44,813 bases of DNA from Plantago elongata (taxonomy: Eukaryota > Streptophyta > Magnoliopsida > Lamiales > Plantaginaceae). Positions 1 to 12,540 of this stretch are shown piece by piece. Position 1 is the first letter of the stretch, and every line of letters starts with the position of its first letter. The notes beneath the pieces were generated by a model. That model saw only the letters and a program-made list of their open reading frames with translations, ran no database searches and was not told the DNA's origin. A program made the translations under genes and the position numbers. Location of the stretch: assembly GCA_036897095.1 (NCBI GenBank), contig JAYMSP010000645.1, forward strand, positions 1-44,813, written 5' to 3'.

Positions 1-24
1 CCCCCCCCCCCCCCCCCCCCCCCC
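1..24. repeat. Poly-C run at the window edge
   Basis: The first 24 bases are an uninterrupted C homopolymer, followed directly by ordinary AT-rich intronic sequence. No gene or regulatory signal is visible in it. A long pure C run at the very edge of a sequence may be a contig-end or gap-fill artefact rather than genuine DNA. Confidence 0.8.
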
Positions 25-647
25 TTAAAGTTAAACATATATTTTACTTCCTCTATTCTTTCAAGAGCATCATGTAGCTCTTGAGGGCACTCATATTAAG
101 TTTATGGAAAACCATCAATATAAGTTGTAAGTGAGTTATTATTTGTATAAATGATGAATAAATGAAAAATTTACAAGTGGCCATGTTTGATCAAAATAAT
201 GGATACTAAATCATTGTAGGTGGGATATTATCTAAATAGAAATATTAATACAGAATCGATAGTGGTGGTAAAGTTTTATGCGTCTGTATATTGTAAGGAT
301 AATGATTACATGGGTATCCGTTGTGGAAGAGGGGTTTGGCCTTTCTTTTGATAAATGGGGCTCATTTGGGAGATACTAAAAGTTAGTCTATTTGCATTTT
401 GGTCCAACCAAGTTTTTAATTTCCAAAGTGACATGTGTCACGGGGTACCTTAATTGGGCTATGTTACGACATACGGTATCAAACCGGGCATGGCATACTT
501 GAGGCACTTTTTTTTTTATTTCAACCCTGTGGGTGGAAGTAACCCAACCGGGGTCAATTTATCCCATTTCACTTCATTTTTGGTTGTCTCTGTATTATCA
601 TCCCTCACAGCGGATGTAATTTTAACATACATCTTCCTGATCTATAG

Positions 648-3600
648 GATTGAGATGACAATATCCCTACCTTCAGCTTTAAATGATGAATCAGAGGATC
701 AAAGTCTTTTTCCGCTGTGCATAGTATTAGCGCGGCCAGTTTACACTCCTCAAGAGGTAGAGGTAAGGCATCATTTCATCCATTTATATTTTGGATGTTT
801 CGTTTTCCCTTTCATTTGATGTGTTCACTTCCACTGATTTTGTTTTAATGCAGCACTCTGCAGTTTATCGTTTCCGTAAAGAAAATATATTGACAAACTT
901 TATTGGACTTGAACGGATGAAGCAAGATCGGGCAAAGTTTATTCTTCCTGATATTCCGAAGCTGTCAGCCGAATTGGAATCTGGTCCTCTTTCCATTTTA
1001 TTTGTCACATGTGGTATGGTGTCTTTCTTTTGTAAACCTGTTTGTGTACTCATATACATATGTATTTTACATACATCTCATTGTACAATTTAATCATACT
1101 GTGCTGCCCGCCTCTCTGCAGCTAATTTATTAAAGGAGGACGTTGATGCATTATTTTCAGGTATATAACTATATATTATCAGTAGGACGATCTTTATCAT
1201 TTTAGTTCACTTCGATCGTCAGGAAGAAATTGTTACTCTACGTCCATCCCCTAATATAAGATGTTTTAGGTGATTGGTTAAGGTGCACTATGTTTTAGAC
1301 TAGTACCCCTATTAATTACAGGAAGCTAATGAAAAAATAGAAGAATATGTCAACCTTAAAGGAAACAACTAGGCATATGAATGGAAAATATATAGCTGAA
1401 ATTAACTAAAACATCTTATATTTTGAAAACCCACACATCCGCTAAAACATTTATATTAAGGGATGGATGTAGTATACCCTAATTGTCTGTTAGAGGCCCC
1501 CTTGTCAGTCCTTTGTCTTTCGATAAAAATGTCTTCCAATATATTTCCTCTTTGGGCAAAGATGAAGTTACAGGCTCCTGCTTTGTGGGAAAGATTCCTC
1601 TGGAGTTAGTTCACTTATCATGGGAGCAGTCACCAAACTTGAGCAGCGGTGACACAGCAGAGATGCTTTCGGCTGTGGATTTACATTCCTGCAATTTGAA
1701 GGTACAAAATGCTTTCGGCGGTCGTTAGTCGTTACACAAGCTCCTCACTTATTCTCTCACAATACCAATGCCAAACAAAACATGTTAATGTGCAACTAAA
1801 TGTTCTTCATCATTTAATATCTGACCTTTTGTTGAATTTCTCTTTGATTTTCAACCAAAAAAAAAAGTGGAGTATGTTGGTAGGGGTTTGAACCCATTAT
1901 ATATGTGTGATCATTCAACTTAGGTTGGTTTTGGTTTATTAAGGTAGCAATGATTTCTCAAAGTTTCTGTTTAATTTATTTTACTTACTATATGTCGTAC
2001 GTGTTATTTCTTTGCAGGCAGGCTTTTTTGGAGAAGACAAATGTTTTACGTTCCAGAATTCTAATACCGGAGTTAGTAACCCCCTTCCCCCACGTTTGCT
2101 TAATTTTCTGATATGTTACCCAGACAGCTCTTACACAACTCGGGTGCATATCCAGCTTTTGTGCTCGGCTATTTCATGGATTTTTTTCTTCTTTTCAATA
2201 TGGCTTAACTGAAATGTCCAAGTGACATGTCTGAGTTTCAAGTGTCTGACATGGGTATGTAAGAGGTATTAAGTCTGGGTAACATATTAAGTATCAATTG
2301 TAGAGATGCTCGATTGTTCAGATTCAGTTACTTAGTGTGCATTTTATGTTCCTGCTTGAACACAGGCAATGCCATTACAACTGCAAGTCAGCATCATGGC
2401 ACAGGAGATTGGAGCAATGGAGAGATCTCCTTATGATTCTTTCTCATACAGTGGAATTCCTTCATCTATTTTGCCTCAGATTATTAGGTTTCTTTCATGA
2501 CCTCCCTCACCTTATCGCTATCTCTCACTTGCATTCAAACAAACATCAAGTGCTTTTACATTCGGTCTTATAGGTCCCTAGGTTTCAGGGTGTTGTCTCC
2601 ATTCGGTCTTATAGGCTCCCTGGCAGAACGTTCCAAAATTGCTTTTCCATCAAGATTAATTTGGAGGAGCAAAATTTCACTTAGGACAGCTGTTTTTGTG
2701 GACTGTAGTGTCGTCCACAAGAAAGTGTTGACAACCATAATATTAAGTGTTGTGTTATATTAGTGGTTCGTTGGTGCATTAAGTGTAAGGACGGGGAATC
2801 TATTGATCATCATTTGTTTTCACTGCGAAGTGGCTCGTCATCTCTTTTTGCTTGAATTCTCTAAGCGACTTATATTCACTTGTCTTTTTTTTTTTTTTTT
2901 AACTGAAGTCGAACTACCACTAATCCATTCTCCTTTCAACATCTATCTTGGGCTTTGTCAAGGAGTATAGAGGTTTTTTGAACCTGGAGTAGAGATTTCT
3001 GAGAGAAAGAATCTAGAATTCCTTGTAATATGATCCACTGGCGTGTTATTTAGAGTCTTTGAAGGGAGAGGAACAATTTTTATATATTTATTCATTTTTA
3101 CATTAAAGCAAATGCGACTGTAGGACCCATTCTCTCTAAGGCAATTTGTGCTTAACCCCCCGCAACACACACGTGCCTTAGTAGTTGTTTTAGCAACTTA
3201 AGAAATGATCTGAACATACTCAACTGGTCCTCTATCTGTGGAAGAAGAAGATTTACGACCTTTGGCATATATTTTATATATTCCTGATTTATTTTAAGGC
3301 AAGAAATCTGTTCTCATCAATAAGGTCCTTCCACCTGTCACCAGTTCACAAGCTGGTGCCAAGAAATCCGTTCTCAACAATCTTGCCACTGGGACCAGCT
3401 GCTGCAGGGGCCGGTGCCCACCAACCGCCCACACCTCGCAGTGGGCGGTCTTATGTTGGCAGTCTCCTGTCGGCCACTTTCTTTGTAAACCTCACAACCA
3501 CTTGAAAGTTTACCTCGTTGCGTAGAGAATTTACCCGATCCTTCTTTCAGGACATGTATCAGTTAATAAGTTACCCTGGTGTTTAGAAGCTAATAGTTTT

Positions 3601-6600
3601 CATTTGTTGGTACTCCCTAGGTTGAGGACTGGAAATGTAGTTTTCAACTACCGATATTACAATAACAAGCTGCAGAGGACGGAAGGTAATCTTATATTTA
3701 TTTTTGTTGTGGAAATTTAATCTTTTGATTAGTGTGCTGTTCGTTCATCTTCAGCTGCAATTTTCCGGTCCATCTTATGTGTACAGTAGAGATAATACGT
3801 AATTCTAAATATTTCTTGTCATCATTTTTCGGGTTTACTTGCTTCTATCATCACAATCTCAAGTCTTATCAAAGCACATGCATAAAAAGGCTAAAAACAT
3901 GTCTTGTTTGCATCACACCTTTATGCAATTGGAAATTTAGCATGGTATGACAAATTCTTCACATATTGCAAACCTTCCAAGAAACTGACAGCTGACCTGT
4001 TTATGTGCAGTGACAGAGGACTTTACTTGTCCTTTCTGTTTGGTAAAATGCGCAAGCTTCAAGGTATTCTGCAATTCTATCGGTGTATTTTAAAAAACAA
4101 CCAACTATTGATTGATGTTTGCTGTATTGTTTTGCACAGGGTATAAGATTCCATTTACTTGCCTCTCACGACCTCTTCAACTTTGAATTTTGGGTTAGCC
4201 AAATCTATTACATGTTCACAAGGTTATTTTTTCTTAGCATCTTATAAGTTACTTATTTAATTTCTAATAACACTGTAGGTAACTGAAGAATTTCAAGCTG
4301 TGAATGTATCTGTGAGAAGTGATATTTGGAGATCTGAGGTCATTCTTCAGTTTATTTTCTCTATTTCTGTTGACACTTCAGCTTGTTATGCCTTCCTGTA
4401 ACTTCTATACTTACATATAATTCTGGAGATTATGAAATTAAGATGTATATCGTCAGAAACTGGCATTTTAACTAAAGTCTATGGAAGATATATTAGGAAA
4501 GGTGAAGGATCCAAATTCCAACAGAGTTTGAGGTCAGATATGGTGACATATCAAATTCTGTACCCATTCCTGATGGGTGTATAAATCTCTATAATGATCT
4601 TCCCAATCCTTGTATTGTATTGTCTTATGTAACTAATTTTCTTCTGCTTATTCCTTAACTATCCCAGGTGTGCATGGTTCGCGTGCATATAGTTTATATT
4701 TTTAAAAACTAAATGTTCTGACAAAAAAAAAAAAAAAAGGTTACTGTTGCCACATACCACCAGTTTAAACACTTGTTCAATTGTCGAAAGTAAATATCGC
4801 CGCTGATTCCAAAAATTTGCTATTAAGCTTGTTCCTCGCGGAATTCAATTTATTTGAGTGTATCATTTGATACTGGACTTCGAACTTTTAGATTTTTTTT
4901 AGTAAGATTGGTTCTCTATTATCAGCAAGCATATAGTGCATATGAGAAAATTTTGAAGGGAGAAATGTTTATTGGAAGTTTAATTTTATTCCATACAATT
5001 ACTTGATTGCCATCTCAGTCAAAGCTGTCCTAAATTCTTTATTCTTTTTACCAGATTGTTGCAGCAGGTGTTGATCCCAGGCAACAAACATTTTCTTTTT
5101 GGTAGGTTTCTCATAAATGTTATATATCTATGCAATGCTCCGTTTGCGTATTTGATGTTAAATTATATGACAATCTCAACTGCGCATGATACAGTTCCGA
5201 TGCATTACGGCATAGGAAACGGAAGAGCATTGCGAAACGTCTAAAGCATGCTCACACCCTTGTCTTAGTGTCAGAATTGCCTGGATCCAGCAATGGGGTT
5301 CAAGAAAAGACTGATGGTATTCTTCATGATCTCCTGGTTATTTTGTCAATTATTTTCCATTCCTCTATTCCATTAATGAGCATGTAGTTGCAAATTTAAA
5401 AATTGGGCCTTCATGTTTAGTACCTGTTACCATATCCCAACTTCGAAAGAATGTATGTTTTGTCTCCTTTATTACTCATCTTGAAGGATTATACCTCCCA
5501 AATCCGAGGATTTTGTCATTTCTGTCTATTTACACACTTTTAATACGCTCCTTGTCTTTATGTTTTTTTTTTGTTTTAATAGTATTTGAGATTACCCATA
5601 TACTTTTTTTTTTAATCTTGATTCTTGATCCTGTCTTACATATTGCATTGTGAATAATGAAGTTCTATGTGATGGTAGTTCATTATAATTATTTAGGCCT
5701 CCAATATTCTTCTTGTAGCAGACATCAAAAGTCAGTTATCTGGGAACAATGTCTATCCTTGAGTAGACATCTATGGATGGGCCACTTTGACCTGCATATG
5801 CATCTGTAGAAAGTAGATAATAGATATACCTAAGAAGGAACATATCATCTAACGTATAGTAGGCATGGCAGAAAATGGAGGACGGGATGCATCCAGTCCC
5901 AGAATTTCTTCTGCCACAGCTAATTCGTATGCAGATCCTGAATCTCAGCTGCCAATATGTGGAAGCATCATCCCAATTCCGACACCTCAATTAGCAAAGA
6001 CGAGGAAGAATACACAAGAACGATCTGAACCAAGACAGTAAGTTTCCAAAAAAATATTATCTCTCCTCTATTAACGAAATAATCAAACCAGTTATGTGTA
6101 TGCATATGTTTTCTCATATGGTACTTTCACAATAATACCATAGTTTTGAAATTCAAGCTGAGTGAAAGTTGGTGAGATTCACCAAATGAAAGCATTTCCA
6201 CTTACATAAATGCACGGTACCATTACTCTTACCAATGACTGGTGCAAGTATTTTCGACGTGAATAATTCAAGTATTGTGTTTTGAATGTGAATCTCAATG
6301 TAGTATTTTGAATGTGAATCTCAATATAGTGTTTCAAATCTCAACGTCTGGTACCGAAGTACCAATTGGGACTGTAGTGTTTTGAATGTGAATATCTCAA
6401 TGTGAAATAGGTTGCATCTGATAACTTCCTACTTTGTTTAGTGAAGTATAATTGGTTACCCTTTTAGATAATTAATTACCACCTCTTCATATTTTTTAGC
6501 CAATTTTGCAGTTTCCTATTAGAAAAATAAGTATGGTATTATAGACTACATACTATACTACTATTGATAGATAAACCCCGGAACAATTATGTAGTATGAT

Positions 6601-9600
6601 TTGAACTTGAGAGAATTTCTTGTGAATTTTTTAATGTATTACAGTACATTCACTTCAGTACTCTGAATTTTCTTTTCTTTCTGGTTTTAGTCGTTCCCTC
6701 CTGCAGAAGCGACAGTTTTTTCACTCTCATAGAGCTCAGGTGAGGGCTTGTTATCATTTATTTATGCTTAAAGATACGCTCTTCTGCAATCATATTCAAC
6801 CTTTCTGATGTGATGGTTATGATTCATTATTTGAAAAAGAAAGCTCCTTAAATGTTTTGATCTTATGTAAAATTATAAAGTCCTGCTAAAAGGGAAAAAG
6901 TAAATGATTTGATGAAGAGATAAAAATGGAAAGTTTATAAGATAAAGAAACTTTAGTTGAAAACTGGAAAGTGTAAATGCAAATTTGTATGGTGAAAGAA
7001 AGAGACCTATCTCGGGCCCATTATTCCAAGGAGGTGCATGATATAGTAAGGTATTTCAGTTTTTTTTTTTTTTTTGAAACGGCTAAAGGGTGACTCGAAC
7101 CCCCGACCTATTGGTGGGAGGTGAAGCGTCTTACCAACTGAGCTGCGCTTCGTTGTCGTAAGCTATGTCAGAGTTAGCCCAGTAGATTATATATTCATTT
7201 ACCAATTTTATAAATGAAGGGTGCACTGCTAATTTCATTGCAAAAATCAACGGGATCAAGTGACTGCCCCTGACCTAGTGTAGATCCCCCCATGCACACT
7301 CCCACAACAGAACACTGTACAATTTCTAAAATATGACCTGCACCCCTTATTGCTAATTCTATTCCGTTAAACCTATAAAGTCGATGCGGGCACATTCTAT
7401 TTATTTAACATATGTAAGGGGTCTAGACCCGAGTTTTGGACTCCTAGGTGTGAATTGTTCCATTGTGGATGCATGTATTGACTTGAGTTTGTTTCTAATT
7501 CTGGTTTAAATGGCTGTTACTAGTTCTCCTGGTCTTTTTTTAAACCGCTTTGACTGCATTAATTCTGTATGTTTATCAACTTCAATAATTCAAAACTCAA
7601 CTCTGGTTACACATTCTTTCATTTATTACATGTGAAAATGTTCTCTTTATGATGTGTTCGTAATGAAGATTAATAATGGTCTGATTACTTTTTTTGAAAG
7701 GTAATATCATGCATTTAATATTAAGAATAATATTACATGGGAGTGTACTACATCACTTTAGACAATCAAATTACCGGGGATAATGTTGTCTGGCAAAGTG
7801 TGGCTTGCTGCCACAGTGAAGCAACAGGGCAACATCTCAATGAAATTCTTTACAAATTTACATGGAAAGTTCTCTGATAAATCTAATTGCCAACATTACT
7901 CTTCTGCTCTTTGGTAAATGAAGCCAATGGCAATGGAGCAAGTCCTGTCAGATCGTGACAGCGAAGACGAAGTCGATGATGATGTTGCCGATCTTGAAGA
8001 TAGAAGGGTATGCTACTTATGCACGGTTCTCTTTCATCTTTATGGCTTTTTTCTCTATCCAATTCATTCTACATCACCCTGAAGGTGGAACCTTATAGAA
8101 ATTCAAGTTTCCTAAAAAAAAGGGCCCAAGTTCTATTTGGCTCTGTCTCTTCAGTAATCCAAAGGGTGCTTTTGTATATGAAGTGCACAAAAGGAAAGCT
8201 GGTAACAATTTGATATGACATCTTAGATTTGAGGTTATGCTTTAAACAATTTCCATTGCTAAGTTGACAGTTAGAATTTTCAAAATAGATGGAGTCCATA
8301 TACTCCCAAACATCTGGAATATGGAATTAAATATCTACAGTGTAGTTTATTTACTTAATCTAGGAAACATGATCCATAGTTATCCAGAATTCTATGTAAA
8401 ATGGAATATTATTTTATCATTACATAGTTCAGGTTATTTATGATGTAACAGTAACTAGATCAATATCATATAGAAGAAAGATCATGCTAGCTCCATATCG
8501 CAATGTGATTTTGCACCATTGTGTGTACTCCCTACTCCCCAGGGAAGCATAATACACTGGTGCTGTTCAAGTTTTGGTAATACTAATTTTCCACGTGTGT
8601 TCGTCTTGTTAAAATTGTTTCATACTCCTGGCTGTGGTTGGTGATATGTTTCATGGTTACGTTAAATACTAATGTATTGATATTGCACAGATGCTTGATG
8701 ACTTCGTGGATGTCACGAAAGATGAGAAGAGGATGATGCATCTCTGGAATTCTTTTGTCAGGAAGCAACGGTTAGCAGCTGCAATACTAATCTCTCATTT
8801 GTTTCACTACTTCTCTCGAGGAGCTGTTGCATTGTACCATGGGCGTACAAAGCTACAAAGCCATTATGTCTCAGGCGGCTGTTGTCCCATTTCAAATTTG
8901 AACTTTTTCTAGTTTGAATTATGTAAGAGTTGCATCTATGTATAAGAGTCTAAATAGAAACATCACTGCTGAAATATTGTTGGACACACCCAGTGGATTT
9001 GCAGTTACATTGTATCTAATCCTGCATGTAATGCATTATCAAACAATACGATTACAACAATTAGCACAAGTGCCCATGAACTTACCTAAATATCAGGGTG
9101 AAGCAAGTTGTATGGTCTATTATCATGTTTTCACTTTCACATATATACTTATGTGATCATGGCGAACCTTAACAATTTGTGTCAAAATGGCAGGGTACTT
9201 GCTGATGGTCATGTTCCGTGGGCATGCGAGGCTTTTTCCAAGTTGCATGGACAAGATCTTCTGCAGAATCCTGCACTATTATGGTAGCTTTTTCCTCGAG
9301 TGAAATTGTTTCTATATAGACACTATAAGTTCTGCTTTGTGAATTGCCTTGCCTAAAACTGATATGGACAGAGATGTTTTTGCTCATGGCAGAGTGAAAA
9401 TGTAATTAAGTGTCCCAAAACTGTTCTGATGTGAACAAAACTGCCCTGTCTATATCATTTCCCTTTCTGAAAGGCTCATCTCTGGTGATCACTCACCCTG
9501 CATTGCCGTATGTGTATCTTAACTAATTTAGATTCTACCTACCGAAATCTCAGAATTCGTATTAGTTAATCCTTGGAATTAATGAAGAGTGAAGAAAGGG

Positions 9601-10497
9601 AGGTTTGAGCTGAGTCACTTAGGGGGGCTAGAATGAAATTAAGAGGTTGGAGAAAATTAATTGAAGCGATGATACTTTTTCTTTTTCCTGACTGACTGTA
9701 CAAGCTGTTATTTGTTTTAATATTTATTAATATTTTTCCGATGAATTCAACTTGCCAAAATCAGAATTTTTTCCTTTCTCTTTGCATATTTTTATTATTA
9801 ATAATCTGTTGGGGATCCCTTTGCAATTCTATTATTGGTAGTTTTGGGCAAAGGGCATGCCATATTGCCTTACTGTCCTGAACTCCTGATATTAGGTTTC
9901 CCTGGAGCCCTTTCTGTTAGATGGAATAGAAAAGTCAAGAAGTTCTGAAGTAGTGGCTTATTGTCAGCAATAGATTTATGGATTTACACAGGCGTGTCAA
10001 GTTCATGAAATTCTGATAACTTCTAAATTCAATTACTGCAATTAATAGAAAGGCAAAAGGAGGCGTCATAAGTCGTAACCTTAAATTTGCAACTGGAAAG
10101 ACTATTAAGTTCTATAGAAGAGAAAATGCAAATTTGAAATGCATAAATGCTAATAATTGGATCTTTACTTAAAACTTGTACTTTCAGTTCTGGATGGCAT
10201 CATTTGCCAAGTGTGTTGAATGCAATTAGAATAATTTTATGAAACAGGAATGCACATGATAATATGCTTATCATTGACTTCTTGTTATTTAAAATTGCAG
10301 GGAGCATAATTCTTTATCTGGTCCTGTGTTCTGCTTTGTTGTTTCCCAAATAATGTTTATCCTCAATTGATCTTGGTGGCAGGTGTTGGAGGCTGTTTAT
10401 GGTGAAGCTCTGGAATCATGGTCTTCTTGACCCTCGTACGATGAACAACTGTAATGTCATACTAGAAGGATTCCAGAACCGAGACAAAGATCCATGA
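648..10497 (+). CDS. EMF2: EMF2-type VEFS-box Polycomb protein, 5' end missing
   Basis: This encodes a plant Su(z)12 homologue, a nuclear PRC2 subunit needed for H3K27 trimethylation; EMF2 represses flowering and floral homeotic genes. Eighteen exons join in frame: 648-762, 854-1013, 1122-1160, 1496-1701, 2018-2071, 2366-2487, 3621-3685, 4011-4063, 4140-4193, 4279-4338, 5055-5101, 5195-5316, 5863-6037, 6691-6739, 7924-8007, 8691-8770, 9194-9283 and 10383-10497 (TGA). They give 563 residues. Visible features are the N-terminal VEF region (SAVYRFRKENILT), a C2H2 finger (CPFCLVKCASFKGIRFHLLASH split over exons 8-9), a basic stretch (RHRKRKSIAKRLKH), an acidic run (SDRDSEDEVDDDVADLEDRR) and the C-terminal VEFS box (LDDFVDVTKDEKRMMHLWNSFVRKQR, then ADGHVPWACEAFSKLHG and CWRLFMVKLWNHGLLDPRTMNNCN). 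EMF2 proteins have about 630 residues, so roughly 70 N-terminal residues lie left of the window. No stop or frameshift was seen. EMF2 is preferred over VRN2 because of the length and N-terminal region. Confidence 0.93.
1236..1472. mobile_element. Stowaway-like (Tc1/mariner) MITE in an EMF2 intron
   Basis: A 237-bp element with imperfect inverted ends of about 33 bp (left 1236-1268, right 1443-1472). The left end begins CTCTACGTCCATCCC; the right end read in reverse begins CTACATCCATCCC. A TA dinucleotide borders each side (1234-1235 and 1473-1474), the target duplication of Tc1/mariner elements. A further partial copy of the inverted end lies inside near 1406-1425. It is non-autonomous with no coding capacity. 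Its right end lies about 22 bp upstream of the splice acceptor used for the exon at 1496. Confidence 0.82.
1860..1990 (-). repeat. Possible degraded SINE-like insertion
   Basis: An A-rich run near 1858-1866 is followed by sequence around 1885-1897 that reads, in reverse, like a pol III B box (GGTTCAAACCCC). This resembles the layout of the better SINE copies at 7.1, 24.5 and 40.1-40.3 kb, but no convincing A box is visible. It lies in the EMF2 intron before the exon at 2018. Confidence 0.2.
3425..3448. repeat. Short perfect GC-rich hairpin in an EMF2 intron
   Basis: An 8-bp stem (CCGCCCAC / GTGGGCGG) with an 8-base loop sits in the large intron between exons 2366-2487 and 3621-3685. Around it (3310-3450) the sequence is richer in GC than the rest of the intron and repeats the phrase CAAGAAATCYGTTCTCA twice, so the segment is probably an old inserted repeat. 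No function can be assigned. Confidence 0.5.
6273..6402. repeat. Imperfect 25-26-bp tandem repeat in an EMF2 intron
   Basis: The unit TAGTRTTTTGAATGTGAATC plus CTCAATG-like sequence occurs in near-adjacent copies from about 6273, 6298 and 6324 (the last shortened), with another copy at about 6376. It lies in the intron between the exons ending 6037 and starting 6691. This looks like minisatellite slippage. Confidence 0.6.
7060..7160 (-). mobile_element. tRNA-derived SINE, minus strand, in an EMF2 intron
   Basis: Read on the minus strand, this is a tRNA-like head (ACGAAGCGCAGCTCAGTTGG), an A-box region (AGCTCAGTTGGTAAGACG) and a B box (GGGGGTTCGAGTCACCC), then a short tail ending in a poly-A run seen as poly-T at 7060-7075. 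The layout is that of a short plant SINE. It is the best-preserved of four copies in the window (also 24513-24600, 40118-40210 and 40233-40315). A cloverleaf cannot be completed, so it is not a functional tRNA gene. Confidence 0.75.
7195..7440. other. Unclassified repeat-like block in an EMF2 intron
   Basis: Directly beside the SINE at 7.1 kb is about 245 bp of comparatively GC-rich sequence (for example the C-rich part at 7280-7310) unlike the surrounding intron. It has no convincing coding capacity and no clear ends. It may be a fragment of a dispersed repeat; I cannot name a family. Confidence 0.25.
7688..7905 (-). mobile_element. Possible retroposon (LINE-like) 3' tail, minus strand
   Basis: On the minus strand this stretch ends in a short A run (seen as the T run near 7690-7696), preceded by AT-rich sequence resembling the 3' end of a LINE, and by a GC-richer part (7780-7830) unlike the intron around it. 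It ends about 20 bp before the acceptor of the exon at 7924. No reading frame or clear target-site duplication was identified, so the class assignment is tentative. Confidence 0.3.
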
Positions 10498-10689
10498 ACG
10501 TATCTCGTTCATGAATACATGTCTGATGCCAGCAAAATTGGTCATCCGATGTAACTTGAGATTGGAAGGAACTCTGTCATTGTTGTACTTGTGTCCGCTT
10601 TTCTTTTTATTAACTTAAATCTGGCAGTGATCCATGAAGGATTTAAAACCTGCTGGGTTTGGCAGACAATAGCATATCAGAACTACAGT

Positions 10690-10767
10690 TTCTCATACAC
10701 TGTTGTATGAACTTGTGAATCTTCTCAGTTCTCATGCACTGTTGTATGAACTTGTGAATCTTCTCAG
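10690..10767. repeat. 39-bp tandem duplication downstream of EMF2
   Basis: Two adjacent 39-bp units (10690-10728 and 10729-10767) differ by a single base. They lie about 190 bp past the EMF2 stop codon, probably in or just after the 3' UTR. Simple recent tandem duplication. Confidence 0.9.
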
Positions 10768-11600
10768 ACTTGACATTTTGCAATTATGAACTACAGCATT
10801 TCGAACCTCAATTTGTTTCCCTTCTGTTTTTCATATACTATTACCTAATATCATACATTATACTTGCAAGTGATTGCCCTTTTTTAGTAAAAACAAGTAC
10901 TCACTTTACTTTTCTTGGTTACTCATTACTTGATAGTTTCGTCCATACCATGTACTGTATCGATTTAACTTGTCATATTTTTCTTTATATATTTTAATTC
11001 ATTAAACAAAACAAGGTCTTATAAATAAAGAGCTATCCTTTATTCATTCACTTTTCTATTTTATTATCATCACTTAACTTTATTCAATTTTCTATTGAAA
11101 TTTATATTTGGGCTCGTGGAAAATTGAACACGAGTAAAGGGAGTATATGAATGTGGAAAAATAGATTCACACTATTAAAAGAATAAATTATCAAATCAAA
11201 TTGATATTATTAAATTTTCTCCATAAGCCATTTTATGACTGAATAAAATTAAGACGGGTGATATTTTAGTAGATCCTAACATATGAATAGATATTAATTT
11301 GATATGACACATGAACTTTTCTTAATACACATTGATTCCATAAAAGATAATTTTGATTCGACATAGTATTTTCTTTGAATTTATTAACAAAATTTAATAT
11401 TTCGTATGTATAAAATGTTAAGTTTAAACGGTTTAAGAAATTTAGATGAGATTAATAAAATTTAATATTTTACAATATTAATGGTTATAATGTACAGTTG
11501 AACAGTTTATTCAAAAAAAATTATGAAGATAAATAGGCACAGTTAATTACAGACCGACGTTAAAAATTAGTAATGGTCAAATATTCCAAACCCTAGATAT
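10768..11600. other. AT-rich spacer between EMF2 and the KH gene
   Basis: About 830 bp of AT-rich DNA between two genes in the same orientation. It should contain the EMF2 polyadenylation region and the KH gene promoter. A few small ORFs occur but none resembles a protein. No repeat or clear promoter element could be singled out. Confidence 0.6.
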
Positions 11601-12539
11601 TTTTATTCGCATTTCCATTCGCTCATCGGCTGTCACCTATCAGCTTTTTCTCTCTTCCATCATCTTGAGATTCGATTCGATTCAGTTCAGCTCTCGCCAT
11701 TTCATTTCTGAAGGTAAAACCGATCGATATGCTTGTTCTCGTCTTCCATTTATCAATTAATGTTTCTTGCTTCTTATGTGTTTCGTTCATGAGATTCAAG
11801 CCTGAGATTGATTGTTTGAATCGTCATTTCTGAGCTAAGATTTAAGTTATGGTTCGTGAATTTGGATTTGCTGCAGCCAAACTTGCAATTAGCAGCTCAT
11901 TTATCCTTTTTCGTTTTGATTTAGTGTTTGCTCAGAGAGAAGCTAAATCTAGGTTAAGTAGAAGTGTAATCTAGTTTTGTTTCGATCTGTGCTTGGTATA
12001 ACTGAAAGAGGTTAATTGATATACATATCTACTAAGCTGTTATATTTAATTTTACGTGAACGATGAATGAGTTTTGGTCTGTTTTGTAACTTAACAATAT
12101 AACTAGATTACTAATGCCCGATTCGATACGGAGTAATAGATCCATTTCATGATCTTTGGTTTAATGCATGTTTACAATGGGATGTGCGCTTATCACTTGG
12201 TCAAACTTGTTTTCCTTCATATTCCTTTTGTGTACTTTTGTTAGCAACTTTAGACCAGGGTTGTAATGGAGTTTATCCATTCATGGCTTATCGCCAGGTT
12301 AAAAGTTTTGCTATATAATCATTTTTGGTATTTCTGCTATAGCAACTTTATCTATTGGTGTAATATCGGTCCGAGACTTGCTTTTCGATTCACACCAAAG
12401 TTGTATTATGTAATATTTCCTGTTTAGTTTGTCCTGATTTCCTTTGCTTCTTTACCGACCTTTCTATTGCAATTATGCTGATCAACCACTTAACCTTTAT
12501 TTTTCTTTCCTCCAGATCTATATCAACTTGTAATTTCAG
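11600..12539 (+). promoter_or_regulatory. 5' UTR exon and leader intron of the KH gene
   Basis: Pyrimidine-rich sequence from about 11610 to 11713 ends in CTGAAG before a GTAAAA donor at 11714. An acceptor follows at TTTCCTCCAG (exon from 12516) or TTTCAG (exon from 12540), immediately before the ATG. A long leader intron of about 800 bp is common in plant RNA-binding protein genes. The transcription start is inferred, not observed. Confidence 0.55.
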
Positions 12540-12540
12540 T

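Noticed and set aside
454-819. 121-codon ORF at the left end as a separate gene
   Set aside because: Only its last part (from 648) is real coding sequence, the first visible EMF2 exon; the remainder is intron read through.
7076-7160. A tRNA gene on the minus strand
   Set aside because: A and B boxes are present, but arms do not pair into a full cloverleaf and a poly-A tail follows, so it is a SINE.
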